A DNA stretch of 64,000 nucleotides from NCBI RefSeq assembly GCF_020283565.1, contig NC_060059.1, forward strand, positions 30,306,838 through 30,370,837, given 5' to 3'. Made by a program: the position numbers and the translations under genes. Source of the DNA: Trifolium pratense (Eukaryota; Streptophyta; Magnoliopsida; Fabales; Fabaceae). Positions 31,318-43,293 of this stretch are shown one piece after another. The notes beneath the pieces are model-generated. The model did no database searches, was not told the DNA's origin, and saw only the letters and a program-made list of their open reading frames with translations. The stretch's first letter is position 1, and each line of letters starts with the position of its first letter.

Positions 31318-34300
31318 GTCTCAAGGACACATGTTACTGATTCAAAAAAGGAAATATTTTATCATAATTAATGCATTTATTTTACTTTTAAAACTTGATC
31401 ACAAATTAATTACACAAAATTTAAGAAAATGAGGGCACATGTTAAAGACACATGTTAGCAAGAACCTTTTAAATTTAGTCTTAAAGTTGTTGTTCTTTTT
31501 TTTAGAAGTGACTCAAATATGATGTGTTAGTGCTATTGAAATTTGCACATGTTGACTTATCAAATTTCATTTTTATAATGACACAAATATCCTTTGCTAG
31601 CTCTTCCTTTTTAATTATTTATTAAAAATAGAGAACTTATGAAAGTAAATAAATACATAAATAAAATGAATTGGGAAATATATTTATGTGAATTCAAACT
31701 GATCATATATGTGACATTGTTTATAACCTTGTAAAAAAAAAGTGTTAATAAATTATAACTAAGTTAAAAGTCTTATAATTCATTTTCTTTTGATTGAGAT
31801 TGAGAAATCATATGTAATACCTTGACTATATATAATATACTAGTACTAATTAACCCCTTAACTAGTGGGCCACGTTAATTAAAATGAGGCCATATATGAA
31901 ATAGCTTATGACAAATGGATAGGAACCCTAAATAATACAACTTTATATAGAAGAAAGTTGTTGGTAGCGCCGCTCACTTTATCATTCTTTCATCAGCATA
32001 GACTGTTACCACTTACAACCATTGCACTTTGTTCTTCTTCTTCTTCTTCTTCGTTTTTTTCTTTTTCTATTTTGCTTACATATTTGTGACTACTGAATGC
32101 ATATGGCCAAATGAATTTCTTTTCTTCTCTTAATCTCTTGGGTTAGGGTGCATAATCAAAATTTCAAGGGGTGCAAATTGCAAAAATATGAGATTATATG
32201 TGTAATTTTTAGAAGTTCAGGGTTTGCAGCTGCACACCCTCACATAGGCTAGATCCGCCCCTGACTCGGGAAAAAGGACTCATACAAGTGATCAACCGAA
32301 AAAAATCCAAAACCCTAGAATAAATTTTACAGTAGAAAAAATGACTCCAATCAAGAATTAGCCATAAAAAAAATCAATAACCCTAATCCTATGTTTGACC
32401 AAATTCTCTATGAAGACTTCATCATCCATTCTCTTTGGTTATTTCAATTTTCACATGTTTGGTTTCTCCACATTATTTAAAACTCCAAATTTTCATTTTG
32501 CTCATTAATTTGTAATTAATAAAATTAAAATTTATTTAAAAAATATTGTAAAACCAAATTTAAATAAATATGAAATAATTTTTACAAACCTTTCTTTACT
32601 TTTAGTCAAGAAAAAAAAAAAAAAAACCTTTCTTCAAAATTCGCTTTACATCTCATATGGTATTGGGGGTATACCCTAATTAGTCCACATGTGGGTTGTT
32701 GTGTCCATCTTTGTTAAGAAATGAAAAACCATTACATTTACAGAGAAAATCTCTCCAATTTTTTTATTTTTTTTTATAATCAAGAAATTTCTAGAGTCAT
32801 ATCTCTCTAAAAATCTAACCCATACAATTGTAGTAACATATTGTAGTTGTAAAGTATCCAAATCCTTTGCAGCATAACTTTTGCATTCACGTACATGATT
32901 TTGTACTTCCAATATTAATTGTATATATTCATATCACATCCCGAAAGTTGGAAAATATTATGAGTAACGACAAAGTACAGAATCATGGCAATCTATTGTT
33001 TTCTAGTTTTATTCGTAGACAAATAATGGAAAGGAGAAAAGACAACTTTCTTTTTTAAGTTTCTTGTCTTGAAAGGATGATTTGATTAAAGTTGTGGATG
33101 GGGGGTGGAAGGTGGATATTGAATTATTCATACTTTATTTCCAATGTCACTTCATTATTTTGTTGTTATTTGTTTATTGATTATTTACAAACAAACCAGG
33201 TTACCATATCAAGAATAAACTAGGTTGCCATTTAAAGAATAATGTTCTCTTTTTTTTTTTGGTTTTAACCTTATGGTTCTTCTCAGGGAAAGGAAGTTCC
33301 GATAATAAATAATTTGGCCGCAAAGTAAAATAAAATCTAGGAAAGAATTATTCCTACAAAAAATCGAATTTAAGGGAAGTTAGAATAATTTTCTTTTGCT
33401 CAATTTTAAATGTGAAACACAAATTAAATGTTTTGTAGTACATAAATATAAAATATGTTTAACCATAGAAGCTGATAATTGACTCACACACCAGTTAGGC
33501 GTTCCACTCAATTTAAGTCAGTCTCGTTTAAGATCGTCCAAAAGTATAGCAAAGTGGATCAGTTTAGGAGTCCGAGTTTAAACACTAAATCTACCATGTT
33601 CAAAGGCCGATTGGCGGGCTGATCCACCAAATAATTTTTTTGCTTATTATTTTCTGTTGAGAGATTTTTACCACCTTGTTTTTATTTGCTCATGTGTTCA
33701 AAATTTTGTTTCTAAACATCCTCTAGCATATCAATTTGGTTTCAATTCATTCATAATATTTGCAACAACACACACTCACATATCAAGTCTTCAAAAGTCA
33801 TATATAAATTGAAAAGAAGTCATTCTTCAACATTAAATTTTCTAAAACTTCCTCTAAATGTACGTGACTGGAGTAGAAGAACGAAAAACATGAACGACGA
33901 ATGGGACAAAAAGAATAGTGCCACCACCGTGCATGACCGGGGCAGTGGTGGCTTGGCTTGTTGTGCATAACTTGGGAGGCACGCGGGAAGTAACGATAGA
34001 ATTGAAAATACAATAATGGAGAAGGAACATTCATAAATGAAATTAGAGATCTAATTTTAATCCTTAAATCTAAATTTTGTTTTTACCATCCAAAAAAATT
34101 ATTCAGAAAAGGATGTCAGAAAGGATTTAAATCTTACAAGTGGTCTTTTATTGTCGTGGTTTTGGAGCAGCATACTATTAATTAGGAACATCTTGGTTTT
34201 CCTCTTATTGTTTGGTTTCATTTTGTTGTTTCCTTCTTATATTGTGCTTTTGATAGGTAGACAATCTTAATTTTAAAAAAAGAAGATATGTAGACAATCT

Positions 34301-34379
34301 CATCTTACAATCAAAACTCAACATTAAGAGCCAAAATCCAACTAGCTTCTCCCAAGTTTATCGGAAGTACTCACTACAC
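31318..34379. other. Gene-free AT-rich DNA
   Basis: No gene is supported across about 3 kb. The stretch 31318-31470 contains GGACACATGTTA and GACACATGTTAGCAAGAACC. It shares the kind of sequence seen near 51900 (GTGTCCTTAAAACACATGTTAAGG) and is probably part of a dispersed repeat. GCACACCCTCACATAGGCTAGATCCGCCCCTGAC near 32230 also resembles a common plant repeat. ORFs at 32676, 32867 and 33798 show no domain. Confidence 0.5.
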
Positions 34380-34387
34380 TTGATGTG

Positions 34388-34570
34388 TTGGTATTTTCAA
34401 GTGTGAGTTGAGTCTCACATCGGATGAAACAGTAAATGTTGAATGGTTTATAAGTGAAAGGACGCATAAACTAACACTTTAAGGTTTTGGGTTGAAGTAT
34501 GGTGTCCAACTAAGATGGGTTCTAAATATTTCTGGCATTTCTTGTGCTTATTAATATAGTATTCTTGGCC
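34388..34570 (+). mobile_element. Possible solo TRIM-like LTR
   Basis: TGTTGGTATTTTCAAGTGTGAGTTGAGTCTCACATCGGATG, then GTTTATAAGTGAAAGGACGCATAAACTAACACTTTAAGGTTTTGGGTTG, parallels the LTR of the TRIM element at 36.3-36.9 kb (AGTCTCACATTGG, TTATAAGTGGGAGAACCCACTCACC, CCTTAAGGTTTTGGGTGG). A second copy and a primer site are absent. The exact right end is unclear. Confidence 0.5.
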
Positions 34571-35929
34571 TTTTCCAAAAAAAAAAGAAAAAAAAAACAT
34601 ATTTCTAGCATTTGGTACTAGAATAATCTACTAGCCATATTTTTATTATCCGCTCTAATTGTTTAAACCCTCAGAGTGTGAGATAATCCAAGGATCTAAA
34701 TTAAACCGATGAAAATACCGCCGCACGCAGTGACAGAGCTAGCCTAAAATAATGCCAGAGAAAAGTAATCAGCTTTCTTTTCTCAACATCACCGGACAAA
34801 ACGAAGTTTCGAGACCAGTAATCCTCCTCATTTAAAAGGGTAGTAGACCATTGATAAATATAAAAGCTATACCCACTTAATTTACATTTTTTTTATAAAA
34901 GATATCTGTAATAAATATGCTGTTGAGAATATACCTAATTTTTTTTGTTGGAGGATAAATTTTTAAAATTCATCTCAATTATCAACAAATTTAATATTAC
35001 AATTTTCTTTTTTAATTCTCGTTATTTATTTAAATTAAAGAATCTATATTTAAAGACGAATGTAATATTATTCTCAAAAGTTTTCATATAATATAACCTC
35101 AATATGCGCTACAAATATGATACATCAATCTACCCTATTTATAAAAAAAATAAACTAACAGGTTTTTTCTATGTCACTCCAAATATCCATCATAGCATAA
35201 GCATCCCACCCATGTTTACCCTCGATATTATTAATTTAATATCTAGTAATGACCTTTAATGTACTCCAACAGGTAAGAAGGACAAAAACAGTAATCATAA
35301 TATATTTATTATTAAATGAGCTATCACAATAATTTGAACCATATATTATTCTAATGTCAAATGTGAGACTTTGCATTATGCACATGAAGCCAACGGCTTT
35401 TCTCTCTCTGTCCATTAATTCCTTTTGAAAGACCAATGTTTTCCATTCAACTTACTAATACACTTCTTCGACAAAGAAAATCCTTTACATGTATGCATGA
35501 ATCTTACTCCACATTTAAAGCATGGACATAAAAATTCTCCATTCTACCAAATAAACTTTACAAATAAAATTCAGAGATTGATCATGTTCCTTAACACGTG
35601 GGTGGGGTGACAAAAGTGCCTGCAGTTTGATGAGATCGAAGTATACAAAGAATAGATAGCCATACTTAAAAGAATGTATAAGATGCCCCCTTTGTCGAAG
35701 AGTCCGGATAGCAGATAGAGAAACAATGAATCGATGTTTCAGATTATAAGAGAGAAAAACGTCATATTTTTACTTAAAATTTTAAGATATTATCTTTTAT
35801 ATATTCAATATTAAACTCATTCATAAATAATTTGAGATTGATATTTACATTTGAATCTAACAATCTCTTGCTCAAGTTCGAGTTTTTAACACCAAATCAG
35901 GAACAACTTTTAATCACTACCAAATGTTT
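34571..35929. other. Gene-free AT-rich DNA
   Basis: No coding exon or element boundary was recognised. ORFs 35236-35436 (minus) and 35425-35610 (plus) are unsupported. Confidence 0.5.
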
Positions 35930-36240
35930 TGCGTGTCGTGCTGGGTCTCGATGAATAAGGTGTTAGAGTGGAAGAGAGTGAGAGAGAGGGAATAATTTCA
36001 TCAACGAGAGCATTGATTATTATTGATCATATGAATACAATTTATAGAGATACAAATTGTAGTGTATTGTTTGGTTAACAAGCTAACTAGAGTAACTAAC
36101 TCAAGTTAGTTACTAACTAACCAACAAACCAAAAGTAGTTACAACAACCTGTTATAACTAACAAACTAACAACTATCTTGCAAAGCAAGTAACTAACTAA
36201 ACAGAGGGACAGATGCTACAACATCTGGTACAACATCTTG
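35930..36240 (-). mobile_element. Probable copia-type LTR remnant
   Basis: Read on the minus strand, a stretch with AATTTGTATCTCTATAAATTGTATTCATATGATC, then GTTGATGAAATTATTCCC and TCTCACTCTCTTCCACTCTAACACC, has the TATA-leader arrangement of a legume copia LTR. No intact internal region is seen. The TRIM element is inserted just beyond it. The recognition is by style, not a confirmed match. Confidence 0.4.
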
Positions 36241-36255
36241 TGCAACTGATTGAAT

Positions 36256-36884
36256 TGTTCTTCAACATAGTTTGCGGAAATAGTCCCACATTGAATAAGA
36301 ATGTGGTGACTTGAGCATTTATAAGTGGGAGAACCCACTCACCTATCACTTTAAGGTTTTGAGTGGACAAGTGGTGTGTCTCCCACAAAAGTGTGTTGGT
36401 CAAAAGAAAAAGTCCCACAAAAGTGAATGCTCATCGCTCGACCCTCCCCGATTGTTGCGCTAACAAATGGTATCACGAGCCTTTGGTTTCAAGAAAGGGA
36501 CCGACTTACTTGTATCAAAAAGTACACCACATGATCATGGGTAAGTGTCCCACATGTGGGTATAAGAGTGTCCCGTTTAAGTGAGTCAACGGCAGTACAA
36601 AGGGTATGTGGAAGAAAGAGCTTCCACTTGAAGGGGAGCATTGTGGACTCACACTTGAGGGGGAGTGTTGAGAATATAGCAAGTGTGAGTTTGTGGAAAT
36701 AGTCTCACATTGGATAGGAATGTGGTGACTTGAAGATTTATAAGTGGGAGAACCCACTCACCTATCACCTTAAGGTTTTGGGTGGACAAGTGGTGTGTCT
36801 CCCACAAAGGTGTGTTGCTCAAAATAAAAAGTCCCACAAAAGTGAATGCTCCTCGCTCGACACTCCCCGATTGTTGCGCTAACA
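36256..36884 (+). mobile_element. TRIM element (terminal-repeat retrotransposon in miniature), 629 bp
   Basis: Two direct LTRs of about 210 and 219 bp (36256-36465 and 36666-36884) share long near-identical blocks such as TTATAAGTGGGAGAACCCACTCACCTATCAC and CCGATTGTTGCGCTAACA. Each starts TGTT and ends AACA. A primer-binding site TGGTATCACGAGCC (36468-36481) lies 3 bp inside the left LTR and matches the initiator Met-tRNA type site with one extra base. A purine tract TGAGGGGGAG (36656-36665) abuts the right LTR. The 200-bp interior has no coding capacity. No target duplication is clear. The left LTR's first 25 bases have diverged. Confidence 0.88.
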
Positions 36885-37090
36885 TAAGGAGAATTGAAGA
36901 CCCTCTTGTTGTTTTGTCCTAACTGTGGTTGATCATTGTCTCTCTTTTTCTTAGGGATATTCTCCTTCTCGTGTAAGTGTTTTTGAGGTGTTCTAGTTTG
37001 TTGGGAGCATTCTTCTTTTCCTGTCTACTTTAAAAATTGTTGGGTTCTGATAAAGTGTATTTTTTGTACTCTTTATTTTATTTTTTTTAG

Positions 37091-37464
37091 GCTTAATTAG
37101 TAAAATGGTCCCTTAAAGACATTTTTGGTTTCATATTGGTCCCTTAAAGAAAAAAATGATCGAATAGGTCCTTTAAAGAAAAAAAAAGTCCGAAATCCGA
37201 ATAGGTCCCTTAAAGACATATTCGTTAATCAGTTTGGTCCCTTAAAGACATCTCCGTTAATCAGTTTGGTCCTCGAAAAAATGGACGGAAATGACCAAAC
37301 TGATTAACGAAGATGTCTTTAAGGGACCTATTCGAACCTTTTTTTCTTTAAGGGACTTATTCGGATCTTTTTTTCTTTAAGGGACTTATTCGGATCTTTT
37401 TTTCTTTAAGGGACCAATGTGAAACCAAAAATATCTTTAAGGAACTATTTTACTAATTAAACCT
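37091..37464. mobile_element. Foldback element with GGTCCCTTAAAGA repeats
   Basis: GCTTAATTAGTAAAATGGTCCCTTAAAGACATTTTTGG at the left mirrors CCAAAAATATCTTTAAGGAACTATTTTACTAATTAAACC at the right. Between them GGTCCCTTAAAGA-type units recur and invert near 37280, where ACCAAACTGATTAACG mirrors CGTTAATCAGTTTGGT. It is non-coding; the ORF 37125-37307 is an artefact. Confidence 0.8.
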
Positions 37465-37676
37465 TTTTTTTAACATTCTCTTGTGTTTTTATTTTTATTT
37501 TTTATATTAACACATAATATTATTTGCCATTAAAAATAAATAAAATCCCACCCAAGGTTTGTAGTAGCACTTTAATTTGTGCAATACTGAGGTCATGTGC
37601 ATGCGACAAACGGAATAATTTAGAATTTCTATAAAGACTGTTGTTTCATAATTCATTTGATGACACTTAAAAAATA

Positions 37677-37944
37677 CTCTCTGTCCCAAATCTTTCATTA
37701 TGTTACATTTTCAGATTTGTGTCAAATCTTTAGTTTTTTTAAGAAATCAATGCATATTAATTAAATAATAATTAAATATCTTTAGCTGATTATCATTTGT
37801 AACCTTACTAAAGCTAAAATATTAATTAAATATTTTCTCATTCTTAATATAAAGTAAGAGTAAAAATGACTTAACTTATCAATCTTTATCATTTCTTAAT
37901 CTCCGTGCAAAACTCTAAAAAAACTAAAGTTTTGGGACAGAGAG
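37677..37944. mobile_element. Stowaway-like MITE (268 bp)
   Basis: CTCTCTGTCCCAAATCTTT at the left and AAAGTTTTGGGACAGAGAG at the right are inverted ends. TA lies directly outside both (37675-37676, 37945-37946). The interior is AT-rich. Confidence 0.8.
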
Positions 37945-38119
37945 TAAAAAGTTAAGTAAATGAGTTAAATAAATGAGCTGACAATTTAATATAAACAAAA
38001 ATTGTCTAAATGGTTAAATAAATGAGTTTAATAGACATGCAAAATGAATTTTATACAGCAAGCAAAAAAAATAAAAATCAATCTGTTGTGTTATACCATT
38101 AATTTAAAAATATATTTTT

Positions 38120-38270
38120 AGTTGTTTCAATGGTGATTAATTGACACAAGATTTGGAAGAGAGAACTACGGTTCGATTCTCGGCAACTATGATTGGGATG
38201 AGGCTAAAACCACTTGATGTCAGAGTTGATCCCCGAACCAGATTAAACTGGTGGTGAAATCCAAAAAAAA
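38120..38270 (+). mobile_element. tRNA-derived SINE, copy 1
   Basis: A GGTTCGATTCTCGG B-box type motif (near 38169) is followed by a body with CACTTGATGTCAGAGTTGATCC and GATTAAACTGGTGGTGAAATCC, then an A-run ending at 38273. The 5' limit and A box are not precisely placed. Confidence 0.6.
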
Positions 38271-38291
38271 AAAGAATACAAGATGTTTCGT

Positions 38292-38423
38292 CCCGTCAGC
38301 TTAACTCAGTTGGCATGACTTTACATTATATATGTAGGGGGTTAGGGTTCGAAGTTCGGTCATCCCAGTTATCCCCTCCAAGGATGAAATTTCTAACTAC
38401 TAGGTTACTTGACAAAAAATAAA
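38292..38423 (+). mobile_element. tRNA-derived SINE, copy 2, with 21-bp target duplication
   Basis: The body contains AGCTTAACTCAGTTGGCAT (A-box type) and GGTTCGAAGTTCGGTC (B-box type) and ends in an A-rich tail. AAAGAATACAAGATGTTTCGT stands on both sides (38271-38291 and 38424-38444), unaltered. The left copy of that duplication is also the A-tail border of SINE copy 1, so this SINE is the younger. Confidence 0.88.
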
Positions 38424-38461
38424 AAAGAATACAAGATGTTTCGTAAATGTTAGTGTGAAAA

Positions 38462-38584
38462 AACTCACTTGGGTTGGTGCATTGGTATTGACTTGAGACC
38501 TGAGATTGTGCTCCTCTTGAGGTCGAGGTTCAATTCTCTCGTGTGCCAATTTCGGTGGGCTAATTTAGCTTCTTCAAAAAAAAA
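38462..38584 (+). mobile_element. tRNA-derived SINE, copy 3, with 16-bp target duplication
   Basis: TTGGGTTGGTGCATTGGTATTGACTTGAG and GAGGTTCAATTCTCTCG are the A- and B-box regions; the tail is A11. AATGTTAGTGTGAAAA repeats exactly at 38446-38461 and 38585-38600. A second member of this SINE family lies at 52563-52680. Confidence 0.88.
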
Positions 38585-38600
38585 AATGTTAGTGTGAAAA

Positions 38601-39909
38601 TATTTTATATAACCAGAATATATTTTATATGAGTTTTATAGATATATTTTACATACAAATTCTATTTTTTTTTTATAATGGAGTTGAAGATCGAACTCAA
38701 AACCTCTGACATATTATTCAAATCTCTCGCCACACTAAACTAAATCTAGTGACTTATATATATAATTTATATTTTTTCACATATTGACTACTATTTTAGC
38801 CTACCTTTTTTTGAAGATTGACTTCTATTTTAACTTGTCTATCGTAAATTGGCTCTAATTTAATCTGGTTTTTCCTGAAATTGGATTTCATGTATAGTTT
38901 TAATATAGTTCAAATTTTTAATCCATTTCTATGTTCATTCTAGCTTATCTCCAAACATAAATGTAGCGCACACTTTGTCTCCACCAACCATATTTGACTA
39001 TATGTGTTTGTATTAATTTCACCTTATATATATATTGGTTATTTTATTTCCACACTCAAGTTAACTATGTACATTCACCTTTTGGGTTAGGTTTTTTCAG
39101 AAAGCTTTCCATAGACACAACATGCACTTGAATATCAGCAAACTTGAATAAAATATTAAGGTATGTCTAATGTCAACCTTTTAAAAATAGTCTAATTACC
39201 ATTTTTCAAATAATAGAAAATGAAGAAAAAACATTTTATTTAAATTTTTCAAAATTAATTTTTTTTTCTTTCAACAAGCCAAAATGAGATATTTATCAAA
39301 ATTAATTAATGGTGTCCACTTTTAAACCGAGTCTATATTAGACGATCATGTTATATTATATTATGTTTTTCTATTTTAATGATAAATAATTTATTTTCTG
39401 TTTTAATTTTTTGTCAACTTTTGTTTTGGTCAAGAATTTTAATTGTTATTTTGGATGGAGGGAGTTGAACATATGAACTCCTTATGACATTAATTCTTAT
39501 GTGTCTTTCCTCTTATGCCACCAAACCCATTTGTTTATAATTTAACCAATCCATAAGACCATATAATAAGAGATAAATTAATCATGCTGAACTATAATGT
39601 ACACCCCACTTGTTAAAAATATATAGTTCAATTTCTTAAGATGTATTGTACGTACTCTAATCCATTTTAGGATTCGTCTAATGTAAATTTCCACTTTTAA
39701 TTAGTAAGAAAAAAGTGAAGTTTATAATAATAATAAGAGTAAATAAAGAGATATAATGTGTTATTAAAATTTACAAAAAATTGTAAGGGTCAATTGTTGA
39801 ACCATTTTTTATATATATATTCATATTAATTAGATTAGATACATTTATTTTAAATATTTAAGTTTTCTTCTTCATATATATTTTTATTTTATTCTTGATT
39901 CTTGTTACT
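38601..39909. other. Gene-free AT-rich DNA
   Basis: No coding exon, RNA gene or paired terminus was recognised. Confidence 0.5.
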
Positions 39910-40028
39910 ATCTATGTCCCAAAATATATGGGAAAATGGGTTAAATAAAATTGATGTATGTAGTCCGAATTTTTAACCAAATTCATCAACTTTCTTTGAC
40001 CAATTTTCCCTTATATTTTGGGACGGTA

Positions 40029-40030
<2 letters not shown>
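39910..40030. mobile_element. Short Stowaway-like MITE followed by TA microsatellite
   Basis: CTATGTCCCAAAATATATGGGAAAATGGG and CCAATTTTCCCTTATATTTTGGGACGGTAG are inverted ends about 60 bp apart. The right edge runs into (TA)n at about 40030-40081. It is related to the copies near 11660 and 10740. Confidence 0.75.
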
Positions 40031-40081
<51 letters not shown>

Positions 40082-40083
<2 letters not shown>

Positions 40084-41538
40084 CTACTATCAAATACATA
40101 GAACACTAAAAGATGAAATAAAGTTTCTTGGACAGTTCTAATTAACACTCATAAAAAGGTACCTAAGATTTTAAAATACAATCATTTGACAATAAAATAA
40201 ATAATAAATTGTTGGACAATTAGTTGCAAGGGATTATTGGAATTGAAGTTGTAAATTAAAGAAATAAAAATTCCATAAGATGGTTGGTTCAATTTAAGAG
40301 TACAAAGGTAGTAACCTCAACTTAATTTTAGAGAAACTACAGGTGATATTAAATGGACCAAGAAAAATTACAGCTCAAATTATGCGCTCAACTCCTTGCT
40401 TAATGTTACGATCTAAGAGAAACAGGATAGGATAAGCTTCAGGATTAACTTATCATATCCTGTTGTGTCACCAAACACTGGATTGAGACAGGATATGATA
40501 TAGTTATCATATCATGTCTCTTATCCTGTGCACCAAACGGGCCCTTACATGTCGTTCATGAAATTCATTGTCAAGATATATGCTTGATAGATTAATACAC
40601 TACTTCTTCTAGTGGCAGAGCTAGAAAATTGATAGAGTCTGAGCAAAACTTAGGTTTAAACAAAATTCTCAATTTTGAATTTTTTTTCTTTCAATTTTTC
40701 CCTAATCTAACCCTTAAAATAAAAATTTCAGTTTTGCCATAAACTAATTCACAAAATACCAAAAAAATTTACCAGAGTTCCATTGTAGGCGTCTTTATAG
40801 AAAATATAGACTCATATTGATCTCCCCATATCTCATATTGTCAAGATATATGATAGATTAATTCACTAACAAACTTGCATTTCACGAAAAGTTATGTATA
40901 AGTATATTTGTCGTTAAAAAAAATATATTCTTGTGATCCTCTAACCTCCGAACACCAATCTAAAAAAACAATCAACTTTTTTTTTGACAATAAAAAAAAA
41001 AATCAACTTTGATATGGTGCAAGACCCATCAATTTATCTCCTTCCAATTTGAGAGAAAAAGGGGTGAAATTAAAATTTGTAGATAATAAAGGGGTGAAAA
41101 AAGGGGTGTAATTAAAACAATTAACAATGATGTTATTTTAGCTTATTTTCAAGAAATGGATGATAAACGATTTTCATTATAAATGTATTAAATTAAACAA
41201 TATTTTTTAAATTTTAAATTCATAATTTATGTTTTTTTAAAATTTAGCCACACCAAACTGAAACGTCTAGATCAACCCCTACATGCACGTATTTTCTAAA
41301 AATAAGCTGGTATTTTCTCTTTTAAAGATGATTTCATTCTCTATTTAAAAATTATACATTCATCTATATTTAGTTTGTCTTTTAGGTCAAATTAACATCT
41401 ATAATACTATCTCAAAACATATTTGCACTAAATATAAGTGAATATATATATATAAGTGAGTATAAAAATTTTAAATGTACAGAATTCAAATCATCGCTGC
41501 TAAAGACGGATTCAAATAATATAATCAGCTACAAAAGC

Positions 41539-41575
<37 letters not shown>

Positions 41576-42375
41576 AAAGAGAGAGAATAAGAAAAAGCAA
41601 AATAGCCCTAATTGCTTTTGATTACTACTTGATGTTTTGCAATGGACACAAGCAAAGTGCACATGTAAAGCTTAAATTCACAAACCCTAAGAATCGGTTC
41701 TATATATACATATAAAAATAAAATTTCAGCTTAGACAAAATTTATGTGAAAAATTGTATGAGAAACTTAATCACTTATGAATCTTTTTCTTTTCTGTCCT
41801 ATTATTTTCCTTTCCAGCAGAAAAACAGTTAGGACTATAGTAATATAGAATTAGAAGCTGTACATCTTTAAGCAAATCCAAATCAAGCTTAATCTTCATA
41901 ATCATATCTCCCAAGTCTAATCATTAATCTCATCATGTATTTAATTCATATAAGTAGAATATTAATAATTAAATTTAAAGAAACCAAGCAACCAACAAGA
42001 AGTGTAAAAAAATACTAGATCATGGAGAATAATAATATATAAACATGATAAACAATTCAGAAATGAATTAAATAACAAAAACCCATCATCATCTTTTTTA
42101 TTCCAAAACACAGAACCAAAAGAGAAACACACACAGAAAGTTCTTACTTAATTATCATATACACATACATAGATATAAATTATAATAATAAAATTGCTTC
42201 TTCTCATCACTTCTCATCACATTTCATCACAAACAGTCAAACACTACTACTATATATATATAAATATTTATTTCATTACTCTAAAAGAAACTCCCTTCTC
42301 CAACTTTCATCTTTCAAACCAGCTAGAAAGACAACATTGTTGTCGCCGTCGTCATCATCATCATTGCAACCGGAA
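40082..42375. other. Gene-free DNA downstream of the AHL gene
   Basis: This is AT-rich with a (TA)n(TG)n microsatellite near 41540-41573. The last few hundred bases probably include the AHL 3' UTR, because that gene ends at 42376 on the minus strand. No other gene is supported. ORF 42194-42382 is an artefact. Confidence 0.5.
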
Positions 42376-43293
42376 TCAATAAGGTGGCCTAATTCCATGA
42401 GGCCAGGGAAATGATTCATGTCCCACCTGACCACCATTAGGAAGAAGATTTGGTGGCAAATTATACAAAGGCAAAGAAGATGGATCTGGAAGGTGGCCAG
42501 ATTGCATGTGGCCCCCACCACCACCGCCTCCGCCACTACTTCCAATTCCAGGAGGAGATGAATTACCACCTCCTCCAACATGATGTCCTACATGACCACC
42601 GCCGCCGTTATCATCATCCTCTTCATCCTCAAGTGGTAATCTCTCATAAGTAGCATTGGCAAAAGTAGCAGCAATAACCATAACAGGTCCAGCAGCAATT
42701 AAAGATCCAACAACACTTCCTCCAACAATTTGACCTTGTCCACCAGCAAGGTATACTGTTAGTCCTGTAGCGCCTGGAGGAGCAGGTCCAGGTAGAAAAG
42801 CTCCGGTTAACGATAGAATCTCGAATCTTCCATGTAGTGCTACAACAGCTCCTGGTGCTGCTGGTTGTCTAAGGGTAACATTTGCTACTGATCCGCTACC
42901 GCTTAAGACACAAACACCGCGTTGTCGCCTTCTTGCAAATTGAGCTATGCTTTCAGCTACATCTGCTCCGGATGAAACTTCCATCACATGACTTTTCAGT
43001 GAATTTGGACTGTCTCTTGTTACAAAGATTGGTGGTTTTGGTTTATTTTTTGAACCTGGTGGTCTTCCTCTTGGTCTTCGGTTTCCGATTTCAACTGCAC
43101 CTTCTTTTGGTTCATCATCGTCGTTGTCTCTATCTTCATCATCTTCTTCTTCATCTCTTCTCTTGGTTTCATTGATAAAAAGTTCGGTGTGGTGGCGTTT
43201 GTTTATACCAGGTGGACTGCCTAACGGGTGGGAGTTATGATCTACCACCCCAGGCAATCCTACCTGATGACCTGTCCACCACGGATTAGCCAG
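42376..43293 (-). CDS. AHL: AT-hook motif nuclear-localized protein (AHL), apparent CTG start
   Basis: This intronless reading frame of 305 residues encodes a type-A (single AT-hook) AHL protein. Such proteins bind AT-rich DNA and form trimers through the PPC/DUF296 domain to adjust transcription and chromatin (family knowledge). The AT-hook, [15 protein letters not shown], spans about 72-86. The PPC domain (about 95-220) contains [28 protein letters not shown] and [13 protein letters not shown]. The C-terminus is Gly/His-rich and ends GIRPPY. Acidic residues precede the AT-hook. The family's usual ANPWWTG start is present at 43290-43270, but the codon where Met belongs is CTG (43291-43293). 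A stop TAA lies in frame at 43309-43311 with no ATG between. The first in-frame ATG is codon 104, beyond the AT-hook. CTG has A at -3 and G at +4. A non-AUG start, an unseen upstream exon or a base error are possible. Confidence 0.9.
   Translation of the reverse strand: MANPWWTGHQVGLPGVVDHNSHPLGSPPGINKRHHTELFINETKRRDEEEDDEDRDNDDDEPKEGAVEIGNRRPRGRPPGSKNKPKPPIFVTRDSPNSLKSHVMEVSSGADVAESIAQFARRRQRGVCVLSGSGSVANVTLRQPAAPGAVVALHGRFEILSLTGAFLPGPAPPGATGLTVYLAGGQGQIVGGSVVGSLIAAGPVMVIAATFANATYERLPLEDEEDDDNGGGGHVGHHVGGGGNSSPPGIGSSGGGGGGGGHMQSGHLPDPSSLPLYNLPPNLLPNGGQVGHESFPWPHGIRPPY

Noticed and set aside
38090..38600. tRNA genes, because of the A- and B-box motifs
   Set aside because: The motifs lie in SINEs with A-tails and target duplications, and no cloverleaf can be drawn around them.
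42882..43175. Leu/His-rich frame on the plus strand and other frames opposite the AHL gene
   Set aside because: Antisense shadows of a conserved coding region with no domain of their own.
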